A DNA stretch of 64,000 bases from NCBI RefSeq assembly GCF_003986975.1, contig NZ_PIPO01000005.1, forward strand, positions 186,001 to 250,000, in the 5' to 3' direction. The number at the start of each line of letters is the position of its first letter. The first letter of the stretch is position 1. The translations under genes were made by a program, and so were the position numbers. Positions 54,445-63,635 of this stretch are shown here, in pieces. This DNA comes from Aliidiomarina soli (GTDB lineage Bacteria; Pseudomonadota; Gammaproteobacteria; Enterobacterales; Alteromonadaceae). Under the pieces are notes generated by a model. That model saw nothing but the letters and a program-made list of their open reading frames with translations, was not told where the DNA came from and did no database searches.

Positions 54445-55654
54445 GTTTGCTGGATGGCTTTTTCTTCGCCGTAGCTTTCTTCTTTTTACTCTTACCTGGT
54501 TGTGGAAACTTGTATTGCGGGCGCAGCTCTTTAATCACCCGACGTTCGATCTTCTCGCCAAGATAGCGTTCGACCCGACCCAGCATATCTGCATCATGGG
54601 CCTCTACCAGCGACACGGCTAGCCCTTTACGACCCGCGCGACCCGTGCGGCCGATACGGTGGACAAAGACATCGGCGCGGCGCGGCAAGTCAAAGTTAAC
54701 CACCAGTTGCACGTCATCAACATCAATCCCGCGAGCGGCGACATCGGTTGCGACCAGCACTGCATTTTTGCCCTGGGAAAAGTCTGCCAGCGCCTGATTG
54801 CGCGAATGCTGTGGCATGTCACCATGAAGCATGCTGACACGGTATTTCAGAGCACGTAGCTGGTCGGTTAGTGCCAGTACCCGTTCTTTGGTTTTAACAA
54901 ACACCAGCACCGACTGAGTATGTTCATTCAGCAATGCCTGCAGTAACTGGGTCTTGTGTTCGAGGGTGTCTGCCTGATGCAGCCACTGCGTGATCTTGCC
55001 ACGCTCGCGCTTTGGCGGTTGGGCATCGATATAGACAGGCTCCAGCAGGGTACTTTTACTGAAGCGCTGAATAGCGGCACCTTCCAGAGTTGCGGAGAAG
55101 AGCAGACGCTGGCGGACATGGCGGGCTTCCGCCAGAATACTGCTGACAGCATCGGTGAAACCCATATCCAGCATGCGATCGGCTTCATCAAGAATCAGCC
55201 ATTCGATATCTTCAGCGGAAAAGCGCTCCTGACCGAGGTAGTCAAGCAAACGCCCGGGTGTGGAAATGACAATATCCAGATTGCTTTCAAAGGCACTCAG
55301 GTGACTGCCGAAATTGACCCCGCCGGTTACCAGTAAGCTCTGATGGCCGGTGTGTTGACAGATAATCGCTGCCTGCTCGTGGATCTGTGCAGCCAGTTCC
55401 CGGGTTGGTGCTAACACCAGTACTCGAGCACTCCCTGGTTCGCTACGCGGAAAATCCAACAGGTGCTGGAACGCTGGAACCAGATAGGCCAGGGTTTTTC
55501 CGGTCCCGGTCGGGGACGACGCCAGGATGTCATGCTCCGCCATGGCCTCAGGAATAACCTGTTGCTGGATGCGGGTCGGCATTTTATGGCCGAGTTGCAA
55601 CATGGCTTCTATCAATTCCGGGGCGATGTCGAGATCGTGCCAGCTTGGAGTCAT
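54431..55654 (-). CDS. srmB: DEAD-box RNA helicase SrmB
   Basis: An ATP-dependent RNA helicase that helps early assembly of the 50S ribosomal subunit. Q motif TRIQQQVIP near 28, Walker A SPTGTGKT near 48, DEAD at LILDEADRML near 155, SAT near 187, and HRIGRTGRAGRKG near 330. It follows SrmB in order, especially LLFSATLEGAAIQRF, DTLEHKTQLL and RVIKELRP. The C-terminal tail is Lys-rich and shorter than in E. coli (407 against 444 residues). Monocistronic. Confidence 0.9.
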   Translation of the reverse strand: MTPSWHDLDIAPELIEAMLQLGHKMPTRIQQQVIPEAMAEHDILASSPTGTGKTLAYLVPAFQHLLDFPRSEPGSARVLVLAPTRELAAQIHEQAAIICQHTGHQSLLVTGGVNFGSHLSAFESNLDIVISTPGRLLDYLGQERFSAEDIEWLILDEADRMLDMGFTDAVSSILAEARHVRQRLLFSATLEGAAIQRFSKSTLLEPVYIDAQPPKRERGKITQWLHQADTLEHKTQLLQALLNEHTQSVLVFVKTKERVLALTDQLRALKYRVSMLHGDMPQHSRNQALADFSQGKNAVLVATDVAARGIDVDDVQLVVNFDLPRRADVFVHRIGRTGRAGRKGLAVSLVEAHDADMLGRVERYLGEKIERRVIKELRPQYKFPQPGKSKKKKATAKKKPSSKQKRR

Positions 55655-55781
55655 GGATATCAGGTGCCTTTCAATGAGTAAATTGGTGGCTATTTTATCC
55701 TGTTTTTGTGACGACGGCGATGCTTGCGTTCACAATCAATCCACGACAAACTATGCCTCTTGCGAATAGTCCAGAATACAC

Positions 55782-56615
55782 ATGGTAGCTATGCACACTT
55801 ATACGGATTTATTGAACCAGGTTAGTCAGCAGTTAGAGGATGACAGTATTAAGCTGCCAGGCTTGCCCGAAATCGCGATTCAGGTGCAGCAGGCGGTCGC
55901 CGATCCCATGATGACATTACCCAAACTGTCACGGATCATTGCACGCGATCCGGCCTTAAGCGCGCGTCTGGTGCGCATCGCAAACAGTGCCTGGCTGGGG
56001 CGCCCGGTAAAAGCAGAAAATCTGCCGCAAGCCGTTATGCGGCTGGGATTCTGGCAAATCCGTAATGTCTCATTGGCGATGGCGCTGGAAGGGCTGTATG
56101 AAGCGCAGGATGCGATGGTCAAAGACGAACTGCGTGAGGCGTGGCGACAAAGCCTGGATCTGACCGCCGCCGCGGTCACCTTACTCAATCATTATCCGGG
56201 CGAAATGGACTTGCATAGCCATACGCTTGCTTTGGCCTGCAGCTGCAGCCGGATTGGCGTATTGCCGCTGCTCAGTGTGGTTGAACAGGACCAGCTGAGT
56301 GATATGGAGGATTATTATGCGGCGAAACAGGTCCTGGCAGTGCCTCTGGGGACTAAAGTGTTAACCAGCTGGCAGTTCAGCGCCGATATTATTCGTTTAC
56401 ACAAGCAATGGCGTGAAGGGATCGGCAGCTTACAGCCGTCGTATCTGAGCTTTATGCAGTTGGCCGGGGTTCTGACCGGGCAGATCAAGGTTACCGACGA
56501 AAAAGAGTTGCTTAAAATGTACGCCAGCAGTGGTTGTATTACCCGTCCGGGTGTCTGGCAGCAGCCTGCGGTGCAGGCTGACTACCAAAGCATTCTAAGT
56601 GCGTTACGCGACTAG
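55782..56615 (+). CDS. HDOD-domain signalling protein
   Basis: A 277-residue protein of the HDOD domain, an HD-like helical fold without the catalytic HD pair, often linked to c-di-GMP or stress signalling. The signature DSIKLPGLPEIAIQVQQAV near 20, RDPALSARLVRIANSAW near 58 and AVMRLGFWQIRNVSLAMAL near 87 identify it. It has no output domain. Start could be ATG at 55782 or 55791. Convergent with rdgC. Confidence 0.88.
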   Translation: MVAMHTYTDLLNQVSQQLEDDSIKLPGLPEIAIQVQQAVADPMMTLPKLSRIIARDPALSARLVRIANSAWLGRPVKAENLPQAVMRLGFWQIRNVSLAMALEGLYEAQDAMVKDELREAWRQSLDLTAAAVTLLNHYPGEMDLHSHTLALACSCSRIGVLPLLSVVEQDQLSDMEDYYAAKQVLAVPLGTKVLTSWQFSADIIRLHKQWREGIGSLQPSYLSFMQLAGVLTGQIKVTDEKELLKMYASSGCITRPGVWQQPAVQADYQSILSALRD

Positions 56616-56641
56616 CAGGACGCTGCTGCGTTAACTTTGCG

Positions 56642-57538
56642 CTAACTTTCCGTCAAGGCCTCGTCAAGGGCATCCAGTAAGGCATTGCATTCCAGTGCCA
56701 TCAGACTGAAGTCTGCATCCAGTTGGTCGGCTTTATCAGCGCCCGCCATGTCGTCGTTCTTTTCTTTGACCACATCACTGAACTGCAACCGCTTAATAGC
56801 AAAGTCATCTTCGAGTACGAAATTCATGTGCTCATCCCATATCAGGCCAAGCTTGGTCGCCACTTTGCCGTGTTGCAAATGACTTTGAATTTCTTCACTG
56901 GCCAGTTCCTGCTTTTTCAGCCGCACCACAGCAGGTTCATCGCCGCTTCCTTTCAGCTCAGCATCGCCGCCCAGTTCGAACGGGGCAGGAGCACTTTGCT
57001 GTTCCAGCCAGGTGGTGAAAAAGGTCTCGGCAGCCTGCTCAGCCCCCCAGGGTTTGACCGGTAACGAGCCAATGGCACCGCGCAGCAGCGAGCTAAAGTC
57101 TTCGGCTTTGTTGCTTGATGAGGCATCCACAAAGAGCCGCTGTCCTTTCACATCAAGGTATGCCCATTGAGTACTGAAACGGCTAAACGCCTGCGGCAGC
57201 ATCTGGTGGACGATGTCTTCTTTCAATGCGCTGCGTTCTTTCTTTGGCATAGGCCGGGCGTATTCTTCAGCATAGGCGCGGGCCTTTTCATCCAGCTCCG
57301 CATTAATTGCACTGGCTGGCAGCACTTTTTCTTCTTTGCGTGCACACAACAAAATATTATCGCCGATAGCGTGATGCAGCACTTCACTTTGCTCGCCGAA
57401 TGGGGAGACAAAGCCAAAGCTGGCCAGTTGATGGCGCTGGCACGGCTGATAAAGGTACTCAGCAAGGCTGCTGTCAAAATCAGCGGGAACGGCAAAAGGT
57501 TGGGTAAACTGGTACACGCGCAGGTTTTTAAACCACAT
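56642..57538 (-). CDS. rdgC: Recombination-associated protein RdgC
   Basis: A ring-shaped double-stranded DNA-binding protein that modulates RecA recombination and replication restart. WFKNLRVYQFTQPF at the start and SFGFVSPFGEQ near 41 are highly conserved. Length 298 is normal. The two-component sensor gene lies 50 bases upstream on the same strand, so they may share a transcript. Confidence 0.95.
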   Translation of the reverse strand: MWFKNLRVYQFTQPFAVPADFDSSLAEYLYQPCQRHQLASFGFVSPFGEQSEVLHHAIGDNILLCARKEEKVLPASAINAELDEKARAYAEEYARPMPKKERSALKEDIVHQMLPQAFSRFSTQWAYLDVKGQRLFVDASSSNKAEDFSSLLRGAIGSLPVKPWGAEQAAETFFTTWLEQQSAPAPFELGGDAELKGSGDEPAVVRLKKQELASEEIQSHLQHGKVATKLGLIWDEHMNFVLEDDFAIKRLQFSDVVKEKNDDMAGADKADQLDADFSLMALECNALLDALDEALTES

Positions 57539-57588
57539 GGGGTTACTCCGGAAACAAGGGTTAGGTTGGGGCGAGCAGGCATTGTAGC

Positions 57589-59325
57589 CTAGTGATCGAG
57601 CACTTCAACGGGAAAATGGAAATCATAACGTAAACCTTTGCCGGGAGCGCTATGAGCGGTGATGTCACCTTGCAGCGTCTGGCACACAAGGTTACGGATA
57701 ATATGGGTGCCAAGACCGCTGCCGCCGTCGTTGGGTCTGGTGGTAAAAAACGGGTCGAACAGATGATCAAGGTTATCCTGAGTCATGCCATTGCCGTTGT
57801 CCTGAAAGGTGCAATTGAGGGTGTCATTGTGTACCCGCAAGCGGATGCGGATAACGCCTTCGTCTATGCCATCAAACGCATGCAATAACGAATTCAGGAT
57901 CATATTGGTCAGAATCTGTGCCAGTGAACCGGCCAGGCAGCGAATACGCACATCGGTTTCGCATTCCACTTTAACCTCATGGCGGGTGTGTTTTAATTTC
58001 GGTCGCAACGACTGAACCACGCCGTCTACGTACTCGCATATGCCGATGTCACGCATGGCGTCAGACGTCTGATCCACGGCCACCTGTTTAAAGCTCTCAA
58101 TCAGGTCTTTCGCCCGGTTCAGGTTACTATCCAGCAACTGCACACTTTCACGCCCATCGGCGATGAAATGGCCTAACTGACTCTGGGTAAGGCTTTTATC
58201 CTCGAGCGCAATGGCGAGCTGTTCAAGACGGTCAGCAAGGAACGAACTGGCGGTCACACCAATCCCAATCGGCGTATTAATATCATGTGCAATACCAGCA
58301 ACCAGGCCACCAAGCGAGGCCATCTTTTCTGATTCAACCAATTGGCTTTGCGCCCGTTGCAAGGTTTCCAGTGATTCTTTGAGGCGCTGATTGGTCCGTT
58401 TCAGGGTACTTTCGGTCAGCTTACGCTGGCGAATTTCCTGCTCCAGCTTGTACTGGCGTTGCTCAAGTTCGTGGCGTCGGTTTTCCAGGTCCATCATCAG
58501 ATGGCTAAGGCGAGACGTCTTACGCGCGACTTCCTGTTCCAGCAGGTTGTTTTGTGCGTCCAGTTGCTGATTGGCGTGGCGCAGCTTTTGTTCGGTCAGG
58601 TGCAGGTCGGCCTGGTGGCTTTGCAGGTTGTCGATAAGCCGGTTGTAAGCGTCTTCCACCTGGGTGAACTCGTTGTTGTGCTGGTCTTTGAGGTGAATAC
58701 GCGAGTTATCCAGATCATCGATATGAAAGGTTTCGATTTGCTTGCTTAACTGCTGGAAAGGGCGGCTAAGCAGGCGGCTGAAGGCGAGCGAGAAAATCAG
58801 AATAAGCAGAGTGCTTTTGATAATGGCATTGCCGATGAGGAACGCCAGACTGACTTTGAGCCGGTCAATGGCAACATTGCGGTTAGAAAAAATGGCCACA
58901 TCGCCGACCCGGGTTGATTGCCCGGAGAACTCAAAAATAAGTGGGCTGTAATGGCCAAACACACCATTTTGTTCGGTCAGGTTAACCGCTTCATTCTGCT
59001 CGCTGGGTAACTGGGCAGGCTCGAAGGTGGTTCCTGACTGAACCAGGATGCTGCCTTCGTCGTCGCGGATAATAACGCCGCCAATCGAGGGGATATTAAT
59101 TAACCCTTCGGCGATGGCATTGATTTGTGGGGAATTGAATTCCCATAAGGCACGGGTCAGGCTGCCAGCAAAGGTGTGCTGCTGGTTTTCCAGCTCTGCG
59201 ACAAGGTAACGTTTGGTATTAAAGTACTCGCCTGCGATGTGTACGCAGGTAATCATGAAGGTGAGTAAAAAATATACCGACAGGACACGAGTAAGCAGTG
59301 ACCGGGAAATTCGCTGATTCTGCAT
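57589..59325 (-). CDS. Membrane sensor histidine kinase
   Basis: A 578-residue sensor. Two membrane helices (about 10-30 and 162-182) flank a periplasmic domain. A HAMP-like linker ([19 protein letters not shown]) and long coiled coil (about 235-355) follow. The kinase core has phosphorylated His in [12 protein letters not shown] near 363, and the ATPase boxes [11 protein letters not shown] and [15 protein letters not shown] prefer ATG 59325 to GTG 59328. No receiver or cognate regulator is adjacent; PhoB/PhoR is divergent but is a complete pair of its own. Confidence 0.87.
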   Translation of the reverse strand: MQNQRISRSLLTRVLSVYFLLTFMITCVHIAGEYFNTKRYLVAELENQQHTFAGSLTRALWEFNSPQINAIAEGLINIPSIGGVIIRDDEGSILVQSGTTFEPAQLPSEQNEAVNLTEQNGVFGHYSPLIFEFSGQSTRVGDVAIFSNRNVAIDRLKVSLAFLIGNAIIKSTLLILIFSLAFSRLLSRPFQQLSKQIETFHIDDLDNSRIHLKDQHNNEFTQVEDAYNRLIDNLQSHQADLHLTEQKLRHANQQLDAQNNLLEQEVARKTSRLSHLMMDLENRRHELEQRQYKLEQEIRQRKLTESTLKRTNQRLKESLETLQRAQSQLVESEKMASLGGLVAGIAHDINTPIGIGVTASSFLADRLEQLAIALEDKSLTQSQLGHFIADGRESVQLLDSNLNRAKDLIESFKQVAVDQTSDAMRDIGICEYVDGVVQSLRPKLKHTRHEVKVECETDVRIRCLAGSLAQILTNMILNSLLHAFDGIDEGVIRIRLRVHNDTLNCTFQDNGNGMTQDNLDHLFDPFFTTRPNDGGSGLGTHIIRNLVCQTLQGDITAHSAPGKGLRYDFHFPVEVLDH

Positions 59326-59506
59326 CACTTGGCCAGCCCTGCCGTGAAAACATCTATTGTCATGCCCTAAACCCTGGCTACCTGATTAAAGTTCTTCTTA
59401 TGGTCGATGCAGGTTTACTCTACCAAGCTGACCATGGGGCGCAACTAATTTTTTTAACAAATGATGACACCCGTGTTTTTTACCAAATCATGACGCAATT
59501 GCGCTG

Positions 59507-59540
59507 TGGTCATAAAAGTGTCATACAATACTCCCATAAT
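59507..59540 (+). promoter_or_regulatory. Pho box and -10 of phoB
   Basis: Two direct repeats, TGGTCAT (59507-59513) and GTGTCAT (59518-59524), separated by AAAA match the Pho box layout (CTGTCAT, 4 bases, CTGTCAT). Ten bases later lies CATAAT (59535-59540), the right place for a -10. PhoB therefore probably activates its own operon under phosphate starvation. Confidence 0.8.
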
Positions 59541-59570
59541 GCCTGCATTAACCAAAAGAGAGGATTAGGC

Positions 59571-60257
59571 ATGGCGCGCAAGATTCTGATCGTAGAAGAC
59601 GAAGCTCCAATTCGGGAGATGTTGGCATTCGTTATGGAACAGCATGGTTATCAGCCGGTTGAGGCAGGGGACTATGACAAAGCACTGGATGCAGTGGTCG
59701 AGCCCTACCCGGACATGGTGCTGCTTGACTGGATGTTGCCCGGTGGGAGCGGTATTCAACTGGCAAAAACTCTGAAGAGCCAGGATCACACCCGACACAT
59801 CCCGATTATCATGCTCACCGCGCGCAGTGAAGAAGAGGACAAAGTCAAAGGGCTTGAAGTGGGAGCCGATGACTATATCACCAAGCCGTTCTCACCCAAG
59901 GAACTGATGGCGCGGATGCGGGCTGTATTTCGTCGGGTATCTCCTACCAGCCTTGATGAGCCGCTTGAAATCGAAGGGCTTAAACTGGACCCGGTGTCGC
60001 ACCGTGTCAGTGCCAATGATGGCGCGATTGATATGGGCCCCACTGAATTCCGTTTGTTGCACTTCTTTATGACCCATCAGGACCGCGTATATTCCCGTGA
60101 ACAGCTGCTTGATCACGTATGGGGAACCAATGTCTTTGTTGAAGACCGTACTGTGGATGTACACATCAGACGGCTTCGTAAAGCCATCGAAGGGGCGGGT
60201 CATGATCGGCTGGTACAGACGGTGCGTGGTGTTGGTTATCGGTTCTCGGCGCGTTAA
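59571..60257 (+). CDS. phoB: Phosphate regulon response regulator PhoB
   Basis: An OmpR-type regulator of the phosphate starvation response. Receiver: acidic pair Glu9-Asp10, phosphorylated Asp53 (VLLDWMLPG), Lys in [10 protein letters not shown]. Winged helix: [20 protein letters not shown] and [13 protein letters not shown]. The ATG at 59571 has AGAGAGG upstream; an earlier in-frame start at 59298 would lie within the promoter and is rejected. phoR follows with no gap. Confidence 0.95.
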   Translation: MARKILIVEDEAPIREMLAFVMEQHGYQPVEAGDYDKALDAVVEPYPDMVLLDWMLPGGSGIQLAKTLKSQDHTRHIPIIMLTARSEEEDKVKGLEVGADDYITKPFSPKELMARMRAVFRRVSPTSLDEPLEIEGLKLDPVSHRVSANDGAIDMGPTEFRLLHFFMTHQDRVYSREQLLDHVWGTNVFVEDRTVDVHIRRLRKAIEGAGHDRLVQTVRGVGYRFSAR

Positions 60258-61574
60258 ATGGGACGTAATTATACCTTAAGCGCTATTCTCCGTGGTTTGC
60301 TGGTTTATCTGCTGCCGTTTGTGTTGGCAGGCTGGTACCTCGATGTTGTCTGGCAGGCACTGGCGCTGGCATTGTTGCTTAAGCTCTGCTGGCACTATTA
60401 CTACATTAACCGCCTGACCGGCTGGCTGTGGGACAGCCGAACCCTGTTACCACCAATGGGCAAAGGGGTGTGGACCGATATCTTTGACGGTATTTACCGC
60501 ACCCTGCGCCGCAATCAGGTGCGCCAACGCTCACTGAGTACACTGATCAAGCGTTTCCGTCAGGCCTCCGAAGCGATGCCAGATGCAGCGGTGGTGCTAA
60601 AAGAAGATGGCACCGTGACCTGGGCCAACAAGTTGGCTCAGCTGTATTTCGGACTGCAGTGGCCGGGTGACAATGGCATTCGTATCACCAACCTGATCCG
60701 CCATCCGCGCTTCGTCAAATTCTTTAAAAAAGGCGATTTCAGCCAGGCTGTTACCATGCATTCGCCGGCACATGCCAGTATGGAAGTGGAGGTACGGGTG
60801 ATGCCCTATGCTGACAACCAATTCCTGTTGATAGCCCGCGATGTGACGCAGTTGACCAAACTTGAGCGAATGCGCAAAGACTTCGTCGCCAACGTCTCGC
60901 ATGAGCTGAAAACACCGCTGACGGTGATGCAGGGGTATCTGGAAATGCTGGATGAACCGGAGCTGCTGCCAGCCAAGCAGCTGCACAAAGCGATTCATGA
61001 TATGACCGCGCAGACGGCACGGATGCAGAATATGGTGAATCAGCTACTCGAGCTGTCGCGTATTGAGTCCAGCGGGCCTGACAGTTTTACTGAAGAAGTC
61101 GACATGGCTGCCCTGATCCGCAGTTGTGTGCATGATGTCTCATTGCTGAATAGTGAAAAGCAGCACCGCATTGAAGTGAGCCTGGACGAGCACCTGAGCG
61201 TGTATGGCAGTGCCGATAAATTGCGTGCCGTGGTGATGAACTTATTGACCAATGCAATTAAATACAGCCCGGCAGGCGGTACTATTAACCTCACCTGGCA
61301 GCGCCGCCATTTAGCGGCAGCGTTTTCTATCAGCGATACCGGACCGGGCATCGAACCTGAGCATTTAAGCCGGTTAACAGAACGTTTTTACCGCATTGAT
61401 GCGGACCGCAACAGTGCCACCGGCGGCACCGGACTTGGCTTGTCCATTGTTAAGCATGCGCTGGAACATCACCGTTCACGACTGCAAATTGACAGTAAGG
61501 TCGGCCAGGGAAGCCGCTTCAGTTTTGTGGTACCTGCTGAACTGATAGTGCAGGCAAAAGCCGACGCAACCTAA
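60258..61574 (+). CDS. phoR: Phosphate regulon sensor kinase PhoR
   Basis: The PhoB partner. Two N-terminal membrane helices (about 10-45) with no periplasmic domain, a PAS domain (ASEAMPDAAVVLKEDGTVTWAN near 97), phosphorylated His215 (NVSHELKTPLTV) and ATPase motifs NLLTNAIKYSP and GGTGLGLSIVKHAL. Length 438. It senses phosphate through PstSCAB/PhoU, not present in this window. Confidence 0.94.
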   Translation: MGRNYTLSAILRGLLVYLLPFVLAGWYLDVVWQALALALLLKLCWHYYYINRLTGWLWDSRTLLPPMGKGVWTDIFDGIYRTLRRNQVRQRSLSTLIKRFRQASEAMPDAAVVLKEDGTVTWANKLAQLYFGLQWPGDNGIRITNLIRHPRFVKFFKKGDFSQAVTMHSPAHASMEVEVRVMPYADNQFLLIARDVTQLTKLERMRKDFVANVSHELKTPLTVMQGYLEMLDEPELLPAKQLHKAIHDMTAQTARMQNMVNQLLELSRIESSGPDSFTEEVDMAALIRSCVHDVSLLNSEKQHRIEVSLDEHLSVYGSADKLRAVVMNLLTNAIKYSPAGGTINLTWQRRHLAAAFSISDTGPGIEPEHLSRLTERFYRIDADRNSATGGTGLGLSIVKHALEHHRSRLQIDSKVGQGSRFSFVVPAELIVQAKADAT

Positions 61575-61594
61575 CGTCGTTAAGGTTGCGTCGG
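61561..61594 (-). terminator. Stem-loop overlapping the phoR end, terminator for serA
   Basis: CCGACGCAACC pairs with GGTTGCGTCGG. A short T-run (CTTTTG) follows only on the minus strand, so it suits serA. On the plus strand TAAAGT follows, which is poor for phoR. Confidence 0.45.
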
Positions 61595-61641
61595 TAAAGT
61601 AACGTCGGCAAATGGTGCTGGTCTTTCGTTTCGGGCAACGG

Positions 61642-62874
61642 TTAGTGCAGTACCCGCGCCCGAATAGTGCCCTCGATGTTTTTAAGCTTTTCCAGCACGG
61701 CGTCAGCCTGGTCGCTGTCAATATCGACCACCACATAACCAATCTCGCTGTCGGTTTGCAGGTACTGCGCAGCGATGTTGATATCTAAGTCGGCAAAGGT
61801 CTGGTTTACTTCGCGCAACACCCCGGGCTGGTTTTTATGAATGTGCAGCAAACGGCTGGCATCGGCATGCAACGGCAGCGACACCTCGGGGAAGTTCACC
61901 GCGGATAAAGTCGAGCCGTTATCCGAGTATTTGGTCAGTTTACCGGCAACTTCGACGCCGATATTCTCCTGTGCTTCCTGGGTTGAACCGCCGACATGGG
62001 GGGTCAGAATCACGTTATCAAAGGCTCGCAGTGGCGACACAAATTCGTCGTCGGTAGCTTTAGGCTCAACCGGGAACACGTCGAGGGCAGCGCCACTAAG
62101 GTGTCCGCTTTGCAGTGCATCGACCAGGGCGTCGATATTGACCACGGTGCCGCGCGACGCATTAATAAGTTTACTGCCGGGTTTCATATAGGCCAGTTCA
62201 CTGGCGCCTATCATCTGTTGCGTTTCGCGAGTTTCCGGTACATGCAGACTCACCACATCACTTTGTTCAAGTAAGCTCGTCAGCGCATTGATTTGCTGAG
62301 CATTACCGAGCGAGAGTTTTTCCTCAATATCGTAGTACAGCACCTGCATGCCCAGTTGTTCGGCAAGAATACCCAGTTGGGTACCAATATGACCGTAGCC
62401 AATAATACCCAGTACTTTGCCGCGAACTTCATGCGCGCCACTGGCGGTTTTTGGCCACTCACCACGGTGGCAGGCAGCATTTTTTTCCGGAACCCGGCGC
62501 AGCAGCATAATGATATTGGCCAGAACCAGCTCGGCCACGCTGCGGGTATTCGAAAACGGCGCGTTAAAGACCGGAATGCCAAGTCGTTTTGCGGCGTCGG
62601 TGTCGACCTGGTTGGTGCCAATGCAAAAGCAGCCAATGGCCGCCAGTTTCGTAGCTTTAGCCAACACCTCTGCACTTAGCTGAGTGCGTGAACGGATACC
62701 CACAAAATGGGCGTTGGCCAGCGCCTGGTCAAGCTCGTCGCCTGACAGTGCCGTGGGGTAACAGTCGATATTGTGATAGCCCTGGCGCTTGAGACAGTCA
62801 ATGGCGCTTTGATGGACCCCTTCAAGTAGTACGATACGAATGCGGCTTTTATCCAGTGAAACGGTCGGCGCCAT
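61642..62874 (-). CDS. serA: D-3-phosphoglycerate dehydrogenase
   Basis: The first committed enzyme of serine synthesis. Its 410 residues align along almost the full length with E. coli SerA, including AIGCFCIGTNQVD, NAPFSNTRSVAELV, the NAD motif LGIIGYGHIGTQLGILAE near 152, HVGGSTQEAQENIG with catalytic His, and a C-terminal ACT domain (NIAAQYLQTDSEIGYVVVDI) that binds serine for feedback. Follows rpiA by 12 bases. Confidence 0.98.
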   Translation of the reverse strand: MAPTVSLDKSRIRIVLLEGVHQSAIDCLKRQGYHNIDCYPTALSGDELDQALANAHFVGIRSRTQLSAEVLAKATKLAAIGCFCIGTNQVDTDAAKRLGIPVFNAPFSNTRSVAELVLANIIMLLRRVPEKNAACHRGEWPKTASGAHEVRGKVLGIIGYGHIGTQLGILAEQLGMQVLYYDIEEKLSLGNAQQINALTSLLEQSDVVSLHVPETRETQQMIGASELAYMKPGSKLINASRGTVVNIDALVDALQSGHLSGAALDVFPVEPKATDDEFVSPLRAFDNVILTPHVGGSTQEAQENIGVEVAGKLTKYSDNGSTLSAVNFPEVSLPLHADASRLLHIHKNQPGVLREVNQTFADLDINIAAQYLQTDSEIGYVVVDIDSDQADAVLEKLKNIEGTIRARVLH

Positions 62875-62886
62875 TAGGCTATGTCC

Positions 62887-63540
62887 TTAATCCAGTGTAG
62901 TCAGGGTTTGGCCATCGCTGAGCAGTGCGATATCAGCACCGCGCGAAGCAAACAGCCCATTGGTTACAACCCCTGTAATTTGATTGAGCTTTTCCTCAAG
63001 CTCAATAGGGCGTCCGATATTTAGGTTATAAACGTCGAGAATGACGTTGCCGTTATCGGTGACAAAGTCGTCGCGTAACACCGGGTCGCCACCAAGCTTC
63101 ACAAGTTGCCGCGCGACATACGAACGTGCCATGGGGATAACTTCAACCGGCAACGGGAAGTCACCGAGTGCAGTCACCAGCTTGCTTTTATCGGCAATGC
63201 AGATAAAGCGGTCGGCCACCGCAGCAATGATTTTCTCGCGGGTCAGTGCGCCGCCGCCGCCCTTGATCATTTGCCGGTGACGATTAATTTCATCCGCACC
63301 GTCAACGTAAACGGGCAGTTCGCTGACCCCGTTCAGGTCAAAGACTGCAATACCATGTTGTTTTAAGCGTTCGGTTGAGGCTTTGGAGCTCGATACCGCA
63401 CCGTCAATGTCATGCTTCATGCTGGCTAAGGCGTCGATGAAATAGTTGACCGTCGATCCGGTTCCAACACCGACAACAGTGCCGGGTTTGATGTACTCGA
63501 GTGCCGCTTCTGCGGCCATTTTTTTAGCGTGATCAGACAT
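62887..63540 (-). CDS. rpiA: Ribose-5-phosphate isomerase A
   Basis: Interconverts ribose 5-phosphate and ribulose 5-phosphate. [16 protein letters not shown] near 22, [25 protein letters not shown] near 80 and GDFPLPVEV near 124 are diagnostic. Length 217. Has its own promoter and precedes serA, the same order as in E. coli relatives. Confidence 0.97.
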   Translation of the reverse strand: MSDHAKKMAAEAALEYIKPGTVVGVGTGSTVNYFIDALASMKHDIDGAVSSSKASTERLKQHGIAVFDLNGVSELPVYVDGADEINRHRQMIKGGGGALTREKIIAAVADRFICIADKSKLVTALGDFPLPVEVIPMARSYVARQLVKLGGDPVLRDDFVTDNGNVILDVYNLNIGRPIELEEKLNQITGVVTNGLFASRGADIALLSDGQTLTTLD

Positions 63541-63578
63541 GATTGGCTTCTTCTTTTGGTGAGCGCTGGATGCTGTCT

Positions 63579-63607
63579 AGTATACGTGGCCCCGGCAGCT
63601 TCGCCAA
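63579..63607 (-). promoter_or_regulatory. Sigma-70 promoter of rpiA-serA
   Basis: On the minus strand: TTGGCG (-35, at 63602-63607), 17 bases, TATACT (-10, at 63579-63584). The leader before the rpiA ATG is about 32 nt. Confidence 0.6.
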
Positions 63608-63635
63608 CTTCCGGCCGGCACTGGATCACCTCGGC

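Noticed and set aside
59298-59570. In-frame extension of phoB upstream of 59571
   Set aside because: It would run through the Pho box and promoter, has no family likeness and lacks a ribosome site; the ATG at 59571 gives the exact PhoB length.
61561-61594. Stem-loop as a terminator for phoR
   Set aside because: No T-run follows on the plus strand; it was listed only as a weak minus-strand terminator for serA.
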